Below are positions 39,396 to 48,551 of a DNA stretch of 64,000 bases, piece by piece; position 1 is the stretch's first letter, and each line of letters starts with the position of its first letter. A program made the translations under genes and the position numbers. Under the pieces are notes generated by a model, which worked only from the letters and a program-made list of their open reading frames with translations, was not told the origin of the DNA and did not search any database. The stretch is from NCBI RefSeq assembly GCF_011516645.4, contig NZ_CP088285.1, positions 7,210,501-7,274,500 on the forward strand, in the 5' to 3' direction. Origin of the DNA: Bradyrhizobium septentrionale (GTDB lineage: Bacteria > Pseudomonadota > Alphaproteobacteria > Rhizobiales > Xanthobacteraceae).

Positions 39396-41705
39396 ATGTC
39401 GTCATCGTCTGAAGAACTCCATAACGCGGCGCTCGCCTATCACCGGCTGCCGCGGCCGGGCAAGCTCGAGATCCAGGCGATCAAGCCGCTTGCCAACCAG
39501 CGCGACCTGGCGCTGGCCTATTCGCCGGGCGTGGCCGCCGCCTGCACCGAGATCGCCAAGAACCCCGCCGAGGCGGCGACCCTGACCGCCCGCGCCAATC
39601 TGGTGGCCGTGGTCTCGAACGGCACGGCCGTGCTCGGTCTCGGCAATATCGGTCCGCTGGCCTCCAAGCCCGTCATGGAAGGCAAGGCGGTGCTGTTCAA
39701 GAAATTCGCCGGCATCGACGTGTTCGATATCGAGATCAAGGCCGACACGATCGAGCGCGTGGTCGAGACCGTGGCAGCGCTGGAGCCGACCTTCGGCGGC
39801 ATCAATCTGGAGGATATCCGCGGACCGGAATGCTTCGAGATCGAGGCGCAGCTCAAGGAGCGCATGAATATCCCGGTGTTCCACGACGACCAGCATGGCA
39901 CCGCCATCATCGTCGCAGCCGCGATCGTCAACGCGCTGCTGCTGAACGGCAAGAAGCTGCCCGACGTCAAGATCGTCTGCTCGGGGGCCGGCGCGGCGGC
40001 GATCGCGACGCTCAACCTGCTGGTCTCGATGGGGGCGCAGCGCAAGAACATCTGGGTCTGCGACATCGACGGCGTGGTCTATGAAGGCCGCAACACCACG
40101 ATGGATCGCTGGAAGGCGGTCTATGTCCAGAAGACCGACGCGCGCGTGCTGGCGGACGTGATTCCGGGCGCGGACATCTTCATCGGGCTGTCGGCGCCGG
40201 GCGTGCTGAAGCCGGAGATGGTCAAGCAGATGGGGGATGGGCCGCTGGTGATGGCGCTCGCCAATCCGGTGCCGGAGATCATGCCGGAAGAGGCGCGGGC
40301 GGCGCGACCGGATGCGATGATCTGCACCGGACGGTCGGACTATCCGAACCAGGTCAACAACGTGCTCTGCTTCCCCTTCATCTTCCGCGGCGCGCTCGAC
40401 GTCGGCGCCACCGCGATCAACGAGGCGATGAAGCACGCCGCGGTGGACGCGATCGCGCAGCTCGCGCGCGATCCGCCGTCGGATGCGGTGGCCCATGGCT
40501 TCGAGACCGGCGAGACGCAGGGGTTCGGTCCGGGCTCGCTGATCCCGAGCCCGTTCGATCCGCGCCTGATCCTGCGCATTGCGCCGGCCGTGGCCAAGGC
40601 CGCGATCGAGTCCGGCGTCGCGACACGGCCGATCACCAATTTCGACGAATATGCCGCCAATCTCGAGCGCTTCTCGTTCCGCTCCGGCCTCACCATGAAG
40701 CCGGTGTTTGCCAAGGCGAAGACCCAGCCGGTGCGCGTGATCTATGCCGAAGGCGAGGATGAGCGGGTGCTGCGCGCGACCCAGGTGGTGCTCGAGGAGA
40801 AGCTGGCGCGGCCGATCCTGGTTGGTCGTCCGTCGGTGGTCGAGACGAGGATCAAGCGCTTCGGCCTGTCGATCAAGGCCGGCCGCGATTTCGACCTGGT
40901 CAATCCCGAGGACGATCCGCGCTACCGTTCCTACGTGCAGTCCTATATCGACGTCGCCGGCCGGCGCGGGGTGACGCCCGAGGGCGCGCGCACCGTGGTT
41001 CGCACCAACAACACGGTCATCGCCGCGCTCGCGGTGTCGCGCGGCGAGGCCGATGCGATGCTGTGCGGCGTCGAGGGCCGCTACATGAGCCATCTGCGCC
41101 ATGTCCGCGAGATCATCGGCTTCCTGCCGGGGGTCAGCGACTATGCCGCGCTGGCGCTGATGATCACCTCCACCGGCGCGCATTTCCTCGCCGACACCCA
41201 GGTGCGGCCGAACCCGAGTGCGGAGGAGCTCGCCGAAGTGGCGTCGCTCGCGGCGATTCACGTCCAACGCTTCGCCTTCAAGCCGAGGGTCGCCTTCGTG
41301 TCACATTCCGACTTCGGCAGCTATGATACGGACTCCTCGCGCAAGATGCGGCGGGCCACCCAGCTCCTGAAGGACAAGCATCCGGAGATCGAGGCCGACG
41401 GCGAAATGCAGGGCGACACCGCGCTGTCGGCGGTGGCGCGCAAGCTCGTGCTGCCGCAATCGCGGCTGGAAGGCGAGGCCAACATCCTGATCATGCCGAA
41501 CCTCGACGCCGCCAACATCGCCTACCAGATGATCAAATCGCTCGCCAACGCGCTGCCGGTGGGGCCGATCCTGATCGGTCCGGCGCGCCCGGCGCACATC
41601 CTCACCCCCGGTGTGACGGCGCGCGGCATTCTCAACATGACGGCGGTTGCCGCCGTCGAAGCCCAGGAGCGCGCCGGCCGCGCGCAGCCGACGCTGTTTG
41701 GTTGA
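39396..41705 (+). CDS. maeB: NADP-dependent malic enzyme with phosphotransacetylase-like domain
   Basis: Converts malate to pyruvate and CO2 with NADP+. 769 residues. The malic-enzyme half (about 1-430) has [29 protein letters not shown] and [13 protein letters not shown] (Rossmann loop), then [14 protein letters not shown]. The C-terminal half (about 445-769) is a phosphotransacetylase-like domain, usually catalytically inactive and regulatory, with acetyl-CoA as ligand in studied homologues. This fused form is typical of MaeB in rhizobia. The ATG at 39396 gives [20 protein letters not shown]. Confidence 0.95.
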   Translation: MSSSSEELHNAALAYHRLPRPGKLEIQAIKPLANQRDLALAYSPGVAAACTEIAKNPAEAATLTARANLVAVVSNGTAVLGLGNIGPLASKPVMEGKAVLFKKFAGIDVFDIEIKADTIERVVETVAALEPTFGGINLEDIRGPECFEIEAQLKERMNIPVFHDDQHGTAIIVAAAIVNALLLNGKKLPDVKIVCSGAGAAAIATLNLLVSMGAQRKNIWVCDIDGVVYEGRNTTMDRWKAVYVQKTDARVLADVIPGADIFIGLSAPGVLKPEMVKQMGDGPLVMALANPVPEIMPEEARAARPDAMICTGRSDYPNQVNNVLCFPFIFRGALDVGATAINEAMKHAAVDAIAQLARDPPSDAVAHGFETGETQGFGPGSLIPSPFDPRLILRIAPAVAKAAIESGVATRPITNFDEYAANLERFSFRSGLTMKPVFAKAKTQPVRVIYAEGEDERVLRATQVVLEEKLARPILVGRPSVVETRIKRFGLSIKAGRDFDLVNPEDDPRYRSYVQSYIDVAGRRGVTPEGARTVVRTNNTVIAALAVSRGEADAMLCGVEGRYMSHLRHVREIIGFLPGVSDYAALALMITSTGAHFLADTQVRPNPSAEELAEVASLAAIHVQRFAFKPRVAFVSHSDFGSYDTDSSRKMRRATQLLKDKHPEIEADGEMQGDTALSAVARKLVLPQSRLEGEANILIMPNLDAANIAYQMIKSLANALPVGPILIGPARPAHILTPGVTARGILNMTAVAAVEAQERAGRAQPTLFG

Positions 41706-41792
41706 GACCGATTCGATTTGATCGAAGCAGGTGGAGCGACCATAATCGCTCCGCCTGCTTCGTCCGATTCTGCCATCCAGTGAGGCCGACCC

Positions 41793-42245
41793 ATGCCAGC
41801 GTTGATCACCTTCGGGCGCGTTCTGTTCGCCGTGCTGTTCCTGTATTCGGGGGCGACCAAGCTCTTCGGCATCCAGGTGACCGCGGACGTGCTCACGGCC
41901 AAGGTGACCATTCCCGCCGTGATCGCGCCCTATACGCAGCAGATCGAAACCTTCGCCAGCATGCCGTTCATGCAGCTCCTGGCGATCACGATCGGCGCCT
42001 TCGAGATCATCGCCGGGTTGATGATCGCAGTGAACGTGCTGACGCGGTTCTTCGCGATCCTTTTGATCATCTTCGTCTGCTTTGCGACCTTCTACTTCCA
42101 CGATTTCTGGAATCAGGCGGCGCCCGACAACGGCAAGACCCTGATGGAGGCGCTGAAGAACCTGTCGCTGATCGGCGCATTGTTCATCATCGCCGGCTAC
42201 GGCCGCGGCCCGCGCCGCGATGAGCCGGCGTATGGGGACGTGTAG
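41793..42245 (+). CDS. DoxX family membrane protein
   Basis: 150 residues with four membrane helices. It begins MPALITFGRVLFAVLFLYSGATKL, the usual DoxX/YphA start, and continues FEIIAGLMIAVNVLTRFFAILL and FHDFWNQ. Relatives act near membrane redox systems or thiosulfate oxidation; no partner gene is adjacent. It follows maeB by 87 bases on the same strand. Confidence 0.85.
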   Translation: MPALITFGRVLFAVLFLYSGATKLFGIQVTADVLTAKVTIPAVIAPYTQQIETFASMPFMQLLAITIGAFEIIAGLMIAVNVLTRFFAILLIIFVCFATFYFHDFWNQAAPDNGKTLMEALKNLSLIGALFIIAGYGRGPRRDEPAYGDV

Positions 42246-42260
42246 GACGATACGCAGCTG

Positions 42261-42340
42261 CGTAGGGCGGGTTAGCGTAGCGTAACCCGCCATTCCCCCG
42301 GCGAAAAACTGGCGGGTTACGCCTTCGGCTAACCGGCCCC
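42261..42340. repeat. Inverted-repeat element with GGCGGGTTA arms
   Basis: GTAGGGCGGGTTAGCGTAGC and TAACCCGCC form one hairpin (42262-42292), and GGCGGGTTACGCCTTCGGCT with AACCGGCCC forms the second half. It lies between the convergent doxX and DHFR-like genes, 15 bases past the doxX stop. Confidence 0.75.
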
Positions 42341-42351
42341 ACGATCAGTGA

Positions 42352-42918
42352 CTAGAGAACCCGCCGCCACGGCGTCACGCTGACGTCGTGCGCGGCATCG
42401 ATCAGTTGCGGCGCGCCGGCGTGCAGCCCGTGCGCGGCGAGCACCTGCTGCGGGGTGCGGGCAGGGACGCCCGGAAAGCACGGCTCGCCGTCGGGGATAC
42501 GCACCCTTGGCGCGACCGACAGCCAGAACGTGTCGTAGCGGTCCATGAACATGCCGAACACGCCGGGGCCGCCGATGATGGCGACCATGCCCGATGTCAC
42601 GCCGGCTTCGCGGCTCGCCGCCTCGAACGGGCAGCCGGCCGGATTCCACAACAGCGCCTTCGGATTGTCCGGATCGGGCGCGGTGGCCGCGACCTTGCCG
42701 GTCAGGATCAGGCGGCACCGCTTCGGCGCGTTCGGCTGCTCTTCCTGGGAGTGACGGCCATGCACGACGAGGTCGGCGCGGTCGAGGGCCGCGGTGAAGA
42801 ACCGCTTGTCGCCTTCGATCTTGAGATCGTCAGGCATCACATTGTGCGCATTCGCCAGCCGGCCATCGGCGGAGACGATGACGAACCCTTCGATACGCAA
42901 CCCAGACACCAGAGCCAT
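42352..42918 (-). CDS. Dihydrofolate reductase-like (RibD C-terminal family) protein
   Basis: 188 residues from the ATG at 42918 (MALVSGLRIEGFVIVSADGR). It shows FFTAALDRADLVVHGRHSQE and VAIIGGPGVFGMFMD, the NADPH-site pattern of the DHFR/RibD-C superfamily. The substrate is unknown. The frame is open upstream to 42978, but that DNA is a palindromic repeat, and the start codon itself lies inside the repeat end. No good Shine-Dalgarno was found, so translation initiation here is unusual. Confidence 0.8.
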   Translation of the reverse strand: MALVSGLRIEGFVIVSADGRLANAHNVMPDDLKIEGDKRFFTAALDRADLVVHGRHSQEEQPNAPKRCRLILTGKVAATAPDPDNPKALLWNPAGCPFEAASREAGVTSGMVAIIGGPGVFGMFMDRYDTFWLSVAPRVRIPDGEPCFPGVPARTPQQVLAAHGLHAGAPQLIDAAHDVSVTPWRRVL

Positions 42919-43012
42919 TTCCGTTCCGATCGAATCGGAACGGGGCTCTGGATTGTTGTTTTGACGCGTTTTCTTCACGCGAACCGGTACCCACTTCGCT
43001 CGAAAACGCTCT
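42911..43012 (+). repeat. Family A palindromic repeat, copy 2
   Basis: The palindrome CCGTTCCGAT/ATCGGAACGG (42921-42930 with 42934-42943) is followed by the conserved TTGACGCGTTTTCTTCACGC block, then GAACCGGTACCCACTTCGCT and CGAAAACGCTCT. The element lies between two co-oriented genes and overlaps the start codon of the DHFR-like gene. Confidence 0.85.
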
Positions 43013-43026
43013 AGAACTGTCGCGCG

Positions 43027-44055
43027 CTATTGCTGGTCGACCGTGGTGACGACGCTGTTCACCGGCCGCGAGCTCACGGTCGGCAGCTTGACGTCCTTGG
43101 CGAGCTCTTGCTCGTATTGCGGCAGCACCGTCACCGGGAATTTGGCGCGCATCGCCACCACCTTGTAACCGCCGGCCTTGAGCTGCTGCAGCAGCGCGGG
43201 CAGCGCCTCCGCGGTGTGCTTCTGGAAGTCGTGCATCAGGATGATGCCCTTGCCGAGCTTGTTCAGCTTCTTCATCACGGTGTCGATCACCTGCTGCGGC
43301 TTGCTCGACTTGAAGTCGAAGGAGTCGAGGTCGCAGGAGAAGATCGCGATGTTGCGGTTGCCGAGATAGGTCACCATCTCCGGCGGATGCTGCAGCGCCG
43401 GGAAGCGGAAGAACGGTGAGGGTGAAACCTCGAGCGCCCATTTGACCGCGGCGTAGCCGCGCTCGATCTCGTCCTTCTTCTGATCCTCGGTCAGCTTCTT
43501 GTTGTTCAGATTGGCGTGCGACCAGGTGTGCGCGCCGACCGTGTGGCCGGCGGCATAGACCTGGCGCAGGATTTCAGGGTGATAAGTGGCGTGCTTGCCG
43601 ATCGGGAAGAAGATGCCCGTGGTGCATTCATCCGCGAGCGCCTTCAACACTGCGGGTGTGTTGGCCGGCCATGGACCGTCGTCGAAGGTCAACACCACTT
43701 CATGGTCGCGCAGGAAGTCGAGCTGCTTGAAATGCTCGAAGCCGAAGCCTGGCCCGCCGGTGGTGTCGATCTCGACGGTGCGGCCGACGCCGAGCGCGTT
43801 CGGATTGTTGCAGGCAGCGCGCGCCGGCTGCGGCGGTTGCTTCGGCGGCACTGGCGCGGCGTTTGCGGCGGCGGGCGCAGGTGCCGCGGCGGCGGGCGCT
43901 GGAGCTGCGGCCGCTGGTGCTGCCGCCGGCGCTGTGGCGGCACCCTTGGCCGGCGCTGCCGCAGCGCCCTTGGCGGGCGGCGTCTGCGACCAAGCTGCGC
44001 TCGACGCGAGCAACGATACGGTCCCTGCGAAAATCAGACCTGCCGCAATGCGCAT
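43027..44055 (-). CDS. Polysaccharide deacetylase (NodB/CE4 fold), exported
   Basis: 342 residues from the ATG at 44055 (MRIAAGLIFAGTVSLLASSAAWSQ holds the signal peptide). An Ala/Pro-rich linker (about 25-75) leads to a CE4 domain. The catalytic TFDDGPWPANTP holds the Asp-Asp pair, and HTWSHANL holds the metal-binding His-x3-His. SPFFRFPALQHP and a late IILMHDF complete the NodB motifs. It probably removes acetyl groups from peptidoglycan or an exopolysaccharide in the periplasm. Four cysteines flank the domain start and middle. Confidence 0.9.
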   Translation of the reverse strand: MRIAAGLIFAGTVSLLASSAAWSQTPPAKGAAAAPAKGAATAPAAAPAAAAPAPAAAAPAPAAANAAPVPPKQPPQPARAACNNPNALGVGRTVEIDTTGGPGFGFEHFKQLDFLRDHEVVLTFDDGPWPANTPAVLKALADECTTGIFFPIGKHATYHPEILRQVYAAGHTVGAHTWSHANLNNKKLTEDQKKDEIERGYAAVKWALEVSPSPFFRFPALQHPPEMVTYLGNRNIAIFSCDLDSFDFKSSKPQQVIDTVMKKLNKLGKGIILMHDFQKHTAEALPALLQQLKAGGYKVVAMRAKFPVTVLPQYEQELAKDVKLPTVSSRPVNSVVTTVDQQ

Positions 44056-44217
44056 GGCGTGTTCCTTGCTGATCGCGCTCCCGTGCCGGCGTTGCCGCAC
44101 CCGGACCGCTTCACCCCCAACCGATCGTACCCTAGTCGCAGTCGCGACGCCAAGGCAATGAAGGTGGGCGGGCGCGTGCTCAAAATCCCAGTTAATTCCG
44201 GGGATTATCGGGGCCTT

Positions 44218-44787
44218 TCAGGCTGCCGCCAGCGCTCGTGCGATTGCAGTCTTGATGCGGGTGTCGTCGGGCGTGACCGACTCAGGGAAGACGTCGGCGA
44301 TGTGGCCGTCGCGGCCGATCAGGTATTTGTGGAAATTCCAGCGCGGCACGTCCTTCGGCCGCGCCTCGGCCGCCCAGCGGTAGAACGGATGCGCGCTCGC
44401 GCCCCGGACCACAGCCTTAGCTGCGATCGGGAAGGTGACGCCGTATTGATGCTGCGCGATCTCGGCGATCTCCGTCGGGCCGCCGGGCTCCTGGCCGCCG
44501 AAATCATTCGAGGGCACGCCGATGATGACGAAGCCGCGCTCGCGGAATTCGCTCCACAATTGCTGCAGGCTGGCATATTGCGGCGTGAAGCCACAGAGCG
44601 AGGCCGTGTTCACGATCATCAGGGGATGGCCGGCATATTCGGCAAGGCTGATATCGCCTCCGGAGAGTGCCGGGAATGAGAAGGCGTAGGCCGTGATCCG
44701 GCTCATTGCGGGCTGCTCCGCATGCAGCGCACGCGATCCCGCGGCCGCGGCCAAGGCCGTCACGATCAGTGTTCGGCGGTCGATCAT
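44218..44787 (-). CDS. Glutathione peroxidase, exported form
   Basis: 189 residues. The start, MIDRRTLIVTALAAAAGSRAL, is a signal sequence with a twin-arginine-like pair. The catalytic NTASLCGFTPQY has Cys65 in place of selenocysteine. VPSNDFGGQEPG (Gln of the site) and WNFHKYLIGRDG (Trp, Asn) complete the tetrad. It probably reduces hydroperoxides outside the cytoplasm, using thioredoxin-like donors as many Cys-type enzymes do. Confidence 0.92.
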   Translation of the reverse strand: MIDRRTLIVTALAAAAGSRALHAEQPAMSRITAYAFSFPALSGGDISLAEYAGHPLMIVNTASLCGFTPQYASLQQLWSEFRERGFVIIGVPSNDFGGQEPGGPTEIAEIAQHQYGVTFPIAAKAVVRGASAHPFYRWAAEARPKDVPRWNFHKYLIGRDGHIADVFPESVTPDDTRIKTAIARALAAA

Positions 44788-44877
44788 GATGATGTCCCCG
44801 GATCGGATGTGCCTGACATCATAATCCAGAGCGCAGGCTCAGGCCTTCAACAAGGCGTTACGGAAGAGAACATCTTA

Positions 44878-45006
44878 GCCGTCATGCCCGGCCTTGTGCC
44901 GGGCATCCACGTCTTCGCTCCAACGGGCGAGAAAGACGTGGATGGCCGGGACATAGGCGAGCGGAAGCGACGCCGTCCTTCGGACGGCTACGCCCGGCCA
45001 TGACGG
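44878..45006. repeat. Inverted-repeat element with CCGTCATG arms
   Basis: GCCGTCATGCCCGGCC at 44878 is mirrored by GGCCATGACGG near 44996-45006. An inner pair, GGGCATCCACGTCTT and AAGACGTGGATGGCC, gives a second stem, and GTCCTTCGGAC forms a tip hairpin. It fills most of the 269-base gap between the L,D-transpeptidase and peroxidase genes. Confidence 0.8.
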
Positions 45007-45056
45007 AAAGTGATTTTGGCTCTCGGGAAGAGGGTTGGAGAGGTGCAGCCCGAAGA

Positions 45057-46829
45057 TTAGCGCAGCGGAAGGATGAAGTCGGTGCCTTCGCCGGTCTCAC
45101 CCTGGTTGACGCCGAGGTCGGAGACGATGATCGAGCCGCCGGTGCCGAGCGCTTCGCTGATCCGGGCCATCACGTCTGATGGAATCGAGATGCGGTCGAG
45201 TGCCTCGGCCGGGGTATTCGTCGCCGGCTGCGCCTTGGCCTCGACCGGCGCCGCCACCTTGCGGCGATGCGAGACATGCTCGTCGGCGTCGATACGGGCG
45301 GCATTGCGGGTCGGCAGCGTGACCACCGACCAGCGCAGCAGGTTCGCGTCGGTCTTATCGGCTTCCGCGGTGAACACATGCGTGCCGAGCGGCCGGTCGC
45401 TTGCGGCGATCATCACCGGCACGTCGAACAGCGGCGCAAAGTTCTGCCGCACATAGAGCTTGGAATCCTTGCGGCTGATGAACACCGCGATCTGGCCGGC
45501 GCGCTTCGACACGTCGATCCTGGCGACGCCCGGCAGCCGTGCCGGATCCTTGGTTGCATCCTTCTTGGCATCGGGTGCGTCGGCTGCGGTTGCCGGCTCG
45601 GCGGGCTTGTCAGCCGGCTTGACTGCATCCACCGCCTTGGCAGCGTCCTTGCTCGCCGCGTCCTTGCTCGCGTCCTTGGCGGCATCAGCCTTAGGCGCAT
45701 CGGCCTTCGTATCGGTCTTGGGTGCCTCGGCAATGCCGGGCCTGGCGGCGTCCGCTTTCGGCTCGTCAGCTTTGGCTTCGGCCTTCACCGGGTCGTGCGC
45801 GGAGACCTCGGTCTTCGGCGTGTCGGTGCTGCCGGTGGTTTCGCCGACCGTCTTGTCGTCGGTAGCGGAATTGGTCTCGGCCGGCTGGTCGGTCGCAGTC
45901 TCAGCTTGGACCGTCTCGGGCTTGTCGGCTGCAAGCTTGTCAGCAATCGCGTCCCGTGTCGCCGAGGAGGACGCGTCGGACATCGTCACCGACGTGCTCG
46001 CCGCCGGCATCGCACTGCTGGCGTCGGCGGTATGGGTGTTGTCGCGCAGCGAAGCGGGCGGGGCGGCGTGGCCGACGCTGGTGCGCAAATCGAGATCGGA
46101 CTGCTTGTCGGCGCCCTTGTCGGTCTTGACGCCGAGCGGCGCATCCATCTTCAGGATCTCGTCGGCAACCGGCTGCTGCGGCGTGACCTTCTGTGTCACC
46201 AGCAGCGGATGCGAGAAGTTCTCCGGCGTGATCGTGCCCGGCGTGACGAACACGCGGGCGCCCATTCGCGTCCAGCCGTACATCCTGACCGCAAACGACA
46301 TCGGCATGCGGATGCAGCCATGGGAGGCCGGATAGCCGGGCAGCACACCGGCGTGCATGGCGATGCCCGACCAGGTGATGCGCTGCATGTACGGCATCGG
46401 TGCGCCGCTATAGATGTTGGACTGGTGGTACTTCTGCTTCTGGATGACGCTGAAGACACCCATCGGGGTCGAGTGCCCCTTCATGCCCGTCGACACCGGG
46501 CTCTCGGCATAGAGGCCGTTGGCGTCGTAGACGCTGACCCGCTGCTGGTCGACCGAGACCGAGATGATCAGGGGACCCTGCGGCTTGGCGCCGGCCTCCT
46601 TCTCGGTCGCCGGATTCTTCTTGGTCAGATTGCGCTTCGGCTTCGGCCGGGCCGGCCGCGGCATCGGCTGGTAATCACCGTAATAGCCGGAATCACTGTT
46701 CCAGTAGAACAGCGCAGCATCGGCCTGTGAGGAGGCGGCGACGGTGCCGGCCGCGGTCAAAACCGCAACCTGCCAGAACCGCCTATTGGCAGAATCAAAA
46801 ATCGAAATCCGCCGTCCCGTTCCGCGCAT
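45057..46829 (-). CDS. L,D-transpeptidase with a second, catalytically dead YkuD-like domain
   Basis: 590 residues from the ATG at 46829 (MRGTGRRISIFDSANRRFWQ); a longer start at 46886 is possible. A membrane segment (about 20-38) precedes the YkuD domain (about 85-210), which contains GMKGHSTPMGVFSV and the catalytic HAGVLPGYPASHGCIR, with Cys172. About 150 residues of Ala/Lys/Asp/Pro-rich linker follow, with repeated KADAPKADAAKDAS-type blocks. The C-terminal domain (about 440-540) resembles YkuD in ARIDVSKRAGQIAVFISRK and ASDRPLGTHVFTAE but lacks the SHGC site. It probably makes 3-3 peptidoglycan cross-links or attaches proteins to peptidoglycan. Confidence 0.88.
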   Translation of the reverse strand: MRGTGRRISIFDSANRRFWQVAVLTAAGTVAASSQADAALFYWNSDSGYYGDYQPMPRPARPKPKRNLTKKNPATEKEAGAKPQGPLIISVSVDQQRVSVYDANGLYAESPVSTGMKGHSTPMGVFSVIQKQKYHQSNIYSGAPMPYMQRITWSGIAMHAGVLPGYPASHGCIRMPMSFAVRMYGWTRMGARVFVTPGTITPENFSHPLLVTQKVTPQQPVADEILKMDAPLGVKTDKGADKQSDLDLRTSVGHAAPPASLRDNTHTADASSAMPAASTSVTMSDASSSATRDAIADKLAADKPETVQAETATDQPAETNSATDDKTVGETTGSTDTPKTEVSAHDPVKAEAKADEPKADAARPGIAEAPKTDTKADAPKADAAKDASKDAASKDAAKAVDAVKPADKPAEPATAADAPDAKKDATKDPARLPGVARIDVSKRAGQIAVFISRKDSKLYVRQNFAPLFDVPVMIAASDRPLGTHVFTAEADKTDANLLRWSVVTLPTRNAARIDADEHVSHRRKVAAPVEAKAQPATNTPAEALDRISIPSDVMARISEALGTGGSIIVSDLGVNQGETGEGTDFILPLR

Positions 46830-47052
46830 ATTCCGAATCCCAGTCCAAACTATTCCTTGGTTGTCGCAGACGTGGAACGCGTTCACCAGCGTATGCGATT
46901 AACCCTTCCGTGATGGGCGTGTTTTTTCGCCAAAAGCGTAGCAAAAAAGCCTCACAAGAGGTTAAACGCCCCGCCTGATCACGGAGCCGTTAGCGCCTTC
47001 CTGTGCTGCGTTTGCGCACTACATAGGCGGGACCCACCCCGCGGAGACCTCA

Positions 47053-47610
47053 ATGACATCGAGAAGTGTGAGCTTGTGTGACGTGCGACTGTTGTCTCGA
47101 TCGGGGTGCGCAGTGCTGCTGATGGTGCTGGGTTTGGGGCTGGCCCGTCCGGCGGCTGCGGCGGATGAGCCGGACCTGATCTTTCGCCGTTCCACGGTGT
47201 TCAAATTAATGAGCCCCAACGACAAGCTCGCGACCTACGGCGTCGACGACCCCGAGGTCGAAGGTGTCGCCTGTCACTTCACGGTGCCGGAGAAGGGCGG
47301 CTTCAAGGGCTGGCTTGGACTTGCCGAGGAAGTCTCCGATATCTCGCTGGCTTGCCGGCAGATCGGGCCGATCCGCTTCAAGAACAAGCTCGGCCAGGGC
47401 GACGACATGTTCAGCAAGCGCCGGTCGCTATTCTTTAAGAAGATGCAGATCGTGCGCGGCTGCGACGCCAAGCGCAACGTGCTGGTCTACATGGTCTATT
47501 CGGACAGGCTGATCGAGGGCTCGCCGAAGAATTCGACGTCGTCGGTGCCGATCATGCCGTGGGGCCCGACCGACGCCGCCATCCAGAAGTGCGGCGAGTT
47601 CATTCAATAG
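47053..47610 (+). CDS. creA: CreA family periplasmic protein
   Basis: 185 residues. The signal peptide is in MVLGLGLARPAAAADEP. The CreA core is clear: DDPEVEGVACHFTVPEKGG, then ISLACRQIGPI, VYMVYSDRLIEGSPKNSTSSVPIMPW. Four cysteines include the CH and AC pairs of the family. The function of CreA proteins is not known. It is divergent from the L,D-transpeptidase and begins the small-exported-protein stretch. Confidence 0.9.
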   Translation: MTSRSVSLCDVRLLSRSGCAVLLMVLGLGLARPAAAADEPDLIFRRSTVFKLMSPNDKLATYGVDDPEVEGVACHFTVPEKGGFKGWLGLAEEVSDISLACRQIGPIRFKNKLGQGDDMFSKRRSLFFKKMQIVRGCDAKRNVLVYMVYSDRLIEGSPKNSTSSVPIMPWGPTDAAIQKCGEFIQ

Positions 47611-47653
47611 CCCCGGCAGGGGCTTGGCCTGTTCGGCTGAAGCGGCGGGCGAG

Positions 47654-47881
47654 CTAGCGGTTGGTTTGCCCGAACTGCTTCGCGCCGATGCTGAGGCCCG
47701 GCTTGACCTTCGGGTCGCGGCAGCCGACGAGGCGGACCAGCTTCTGCTGCGCGCACTCATTGTCGCCCATCACGTGGGTACCCTGTTGCGACATTGCGGC
47801 CGTCATCTGCTTCTGCGGGCCGGATTTGGTGGCCGCGGATTCATTGCCAACGCCCATGTTGCCATTGCCCACGACTGACAT
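47654..47881 (-). CDS. Small hypothetical protein, possibly truncated
   Basis: 75 residues. The N-terminal region is Gly/Asn-rich (VVGNGNMGVGNESAATKSG). It is followed by MSQQGTHVMGDNECAQQKLVR and a second cysteine in LVGCRDPKV. No signal peptide is present, yet the two cysteines and composition recall exported proteins, so the true N terminus may have been lost; the frame is closed 24 bases upstream by a TGA. The Shine-Dalgarno is poor (GAAGG directly beside the ATG). Confidence 0.45.
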   Translation of the reverse strand: MSVVGNGNMGVGNESAATKSGPQKQMTAAMSQQGTHVMGDNECAQQKLVRLVGCRDPKVKPGLSIGAKQFGQTNR

Positions 47882-48353
47882 CCTTCGTTGGATTGGGAAT
47901 CACCACAACGTGCCACCACGGAGATGGTTGCACGGTGCCGAGATGAGTCGGCTGGACCGTCGCCCGGTTCACTGCCGACCTGCTGTGCTGCCTCCTGTCT
48001 CAGCAGAGGAAAGTTAAGAAAGCGCGATAGCCCGCTCAATTTGCACGCATAATCGGCCATTGCCCTGGCTGCGGCCAAACCAGGTGCCAAGGAAGGCCCA
48101 AGGACAGGCGCCAAGGCGGGTGCGAAGGCAGGCCTCGACGCGCGAAATCTTGAACACGCGCTCCGCCGCCGCTCTATCACTGAAAATATTGATGTTTCCC
48201 GGCCAATGTTTCGTCGATCGCCAGCCGACGAAACAATTCTCCCGTTGATGAAACCATTTTCGACTTGTTCCGCAGAACTCCGGAAACGGCAGTTCGTTAT
48301 CAAACCGTCAACACAACGGCGCGGACGCCAGCCGGAATAACGGAGACTGTCAC
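47882..48353. other. Intergenic region with an AAGG-rich low-complexity tract
   Basis: 472 bases without a supported gene. At 48065-48135 the + strand carries repeated GGTGCCAAGGAAGGC-like units. Long open frames cross this region on both strands, but none has a start with a ribosome site, and codon use does not favour one frame. Confidence 0.4.
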
Positions 48354-48512
48354 ATGCGGACCATCAGCCTGATCCTCGCCTTCGTCTTCGTGATGGCCGG
48401 TTCGTCGATGGCTGGTTCCCCGGACAGCGGTTTGCCCGGCATCGGCACGTTCTCCTATAACGGCTCGCCGGTGGTCACTGTGGCCCCGATGGTGATGGCG
48501 CAGGCCAACTGA
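48354..48512 (+). CDS. Small exported protein (52 residues)
   Basis: The ATG at 48354 opens a 52-residue frame beginning MRTISLILAFVFVMAGSSMA, a textbook signal peptide. The mature part is SPDSGLPGIGTFSYNGSP and a hydrophobic end. GGAG lies eight bases upstream. The mature peptide would be only about 32 residues. It lies 39 bases before the next exported-protein gene, so they may be co-transcribed. Function unknown. Confidence 0.65.
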   Translation: MRTISLILAFVFVMAGSSMAGSPDSGLPGIGTFSYNGSPVVTVAPMVMAQAN

Positions 48513-48551
48513 ACGCGACGCGAAAAACAGAACAGCCGATAAAGGCCACTC

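Noticed and set aside
39402..41267. 621-codon minus-strand frame opposite maeB
   Set aside because: His/Arg/Asp-rich shadow; maeB is full length with both domains.
47803..48303. 166-codon minus-strand frame
   Set aside because: It overlaps the 75-residue gene in another frame and consists of low-complexity shadow sequence without a ribosome site.
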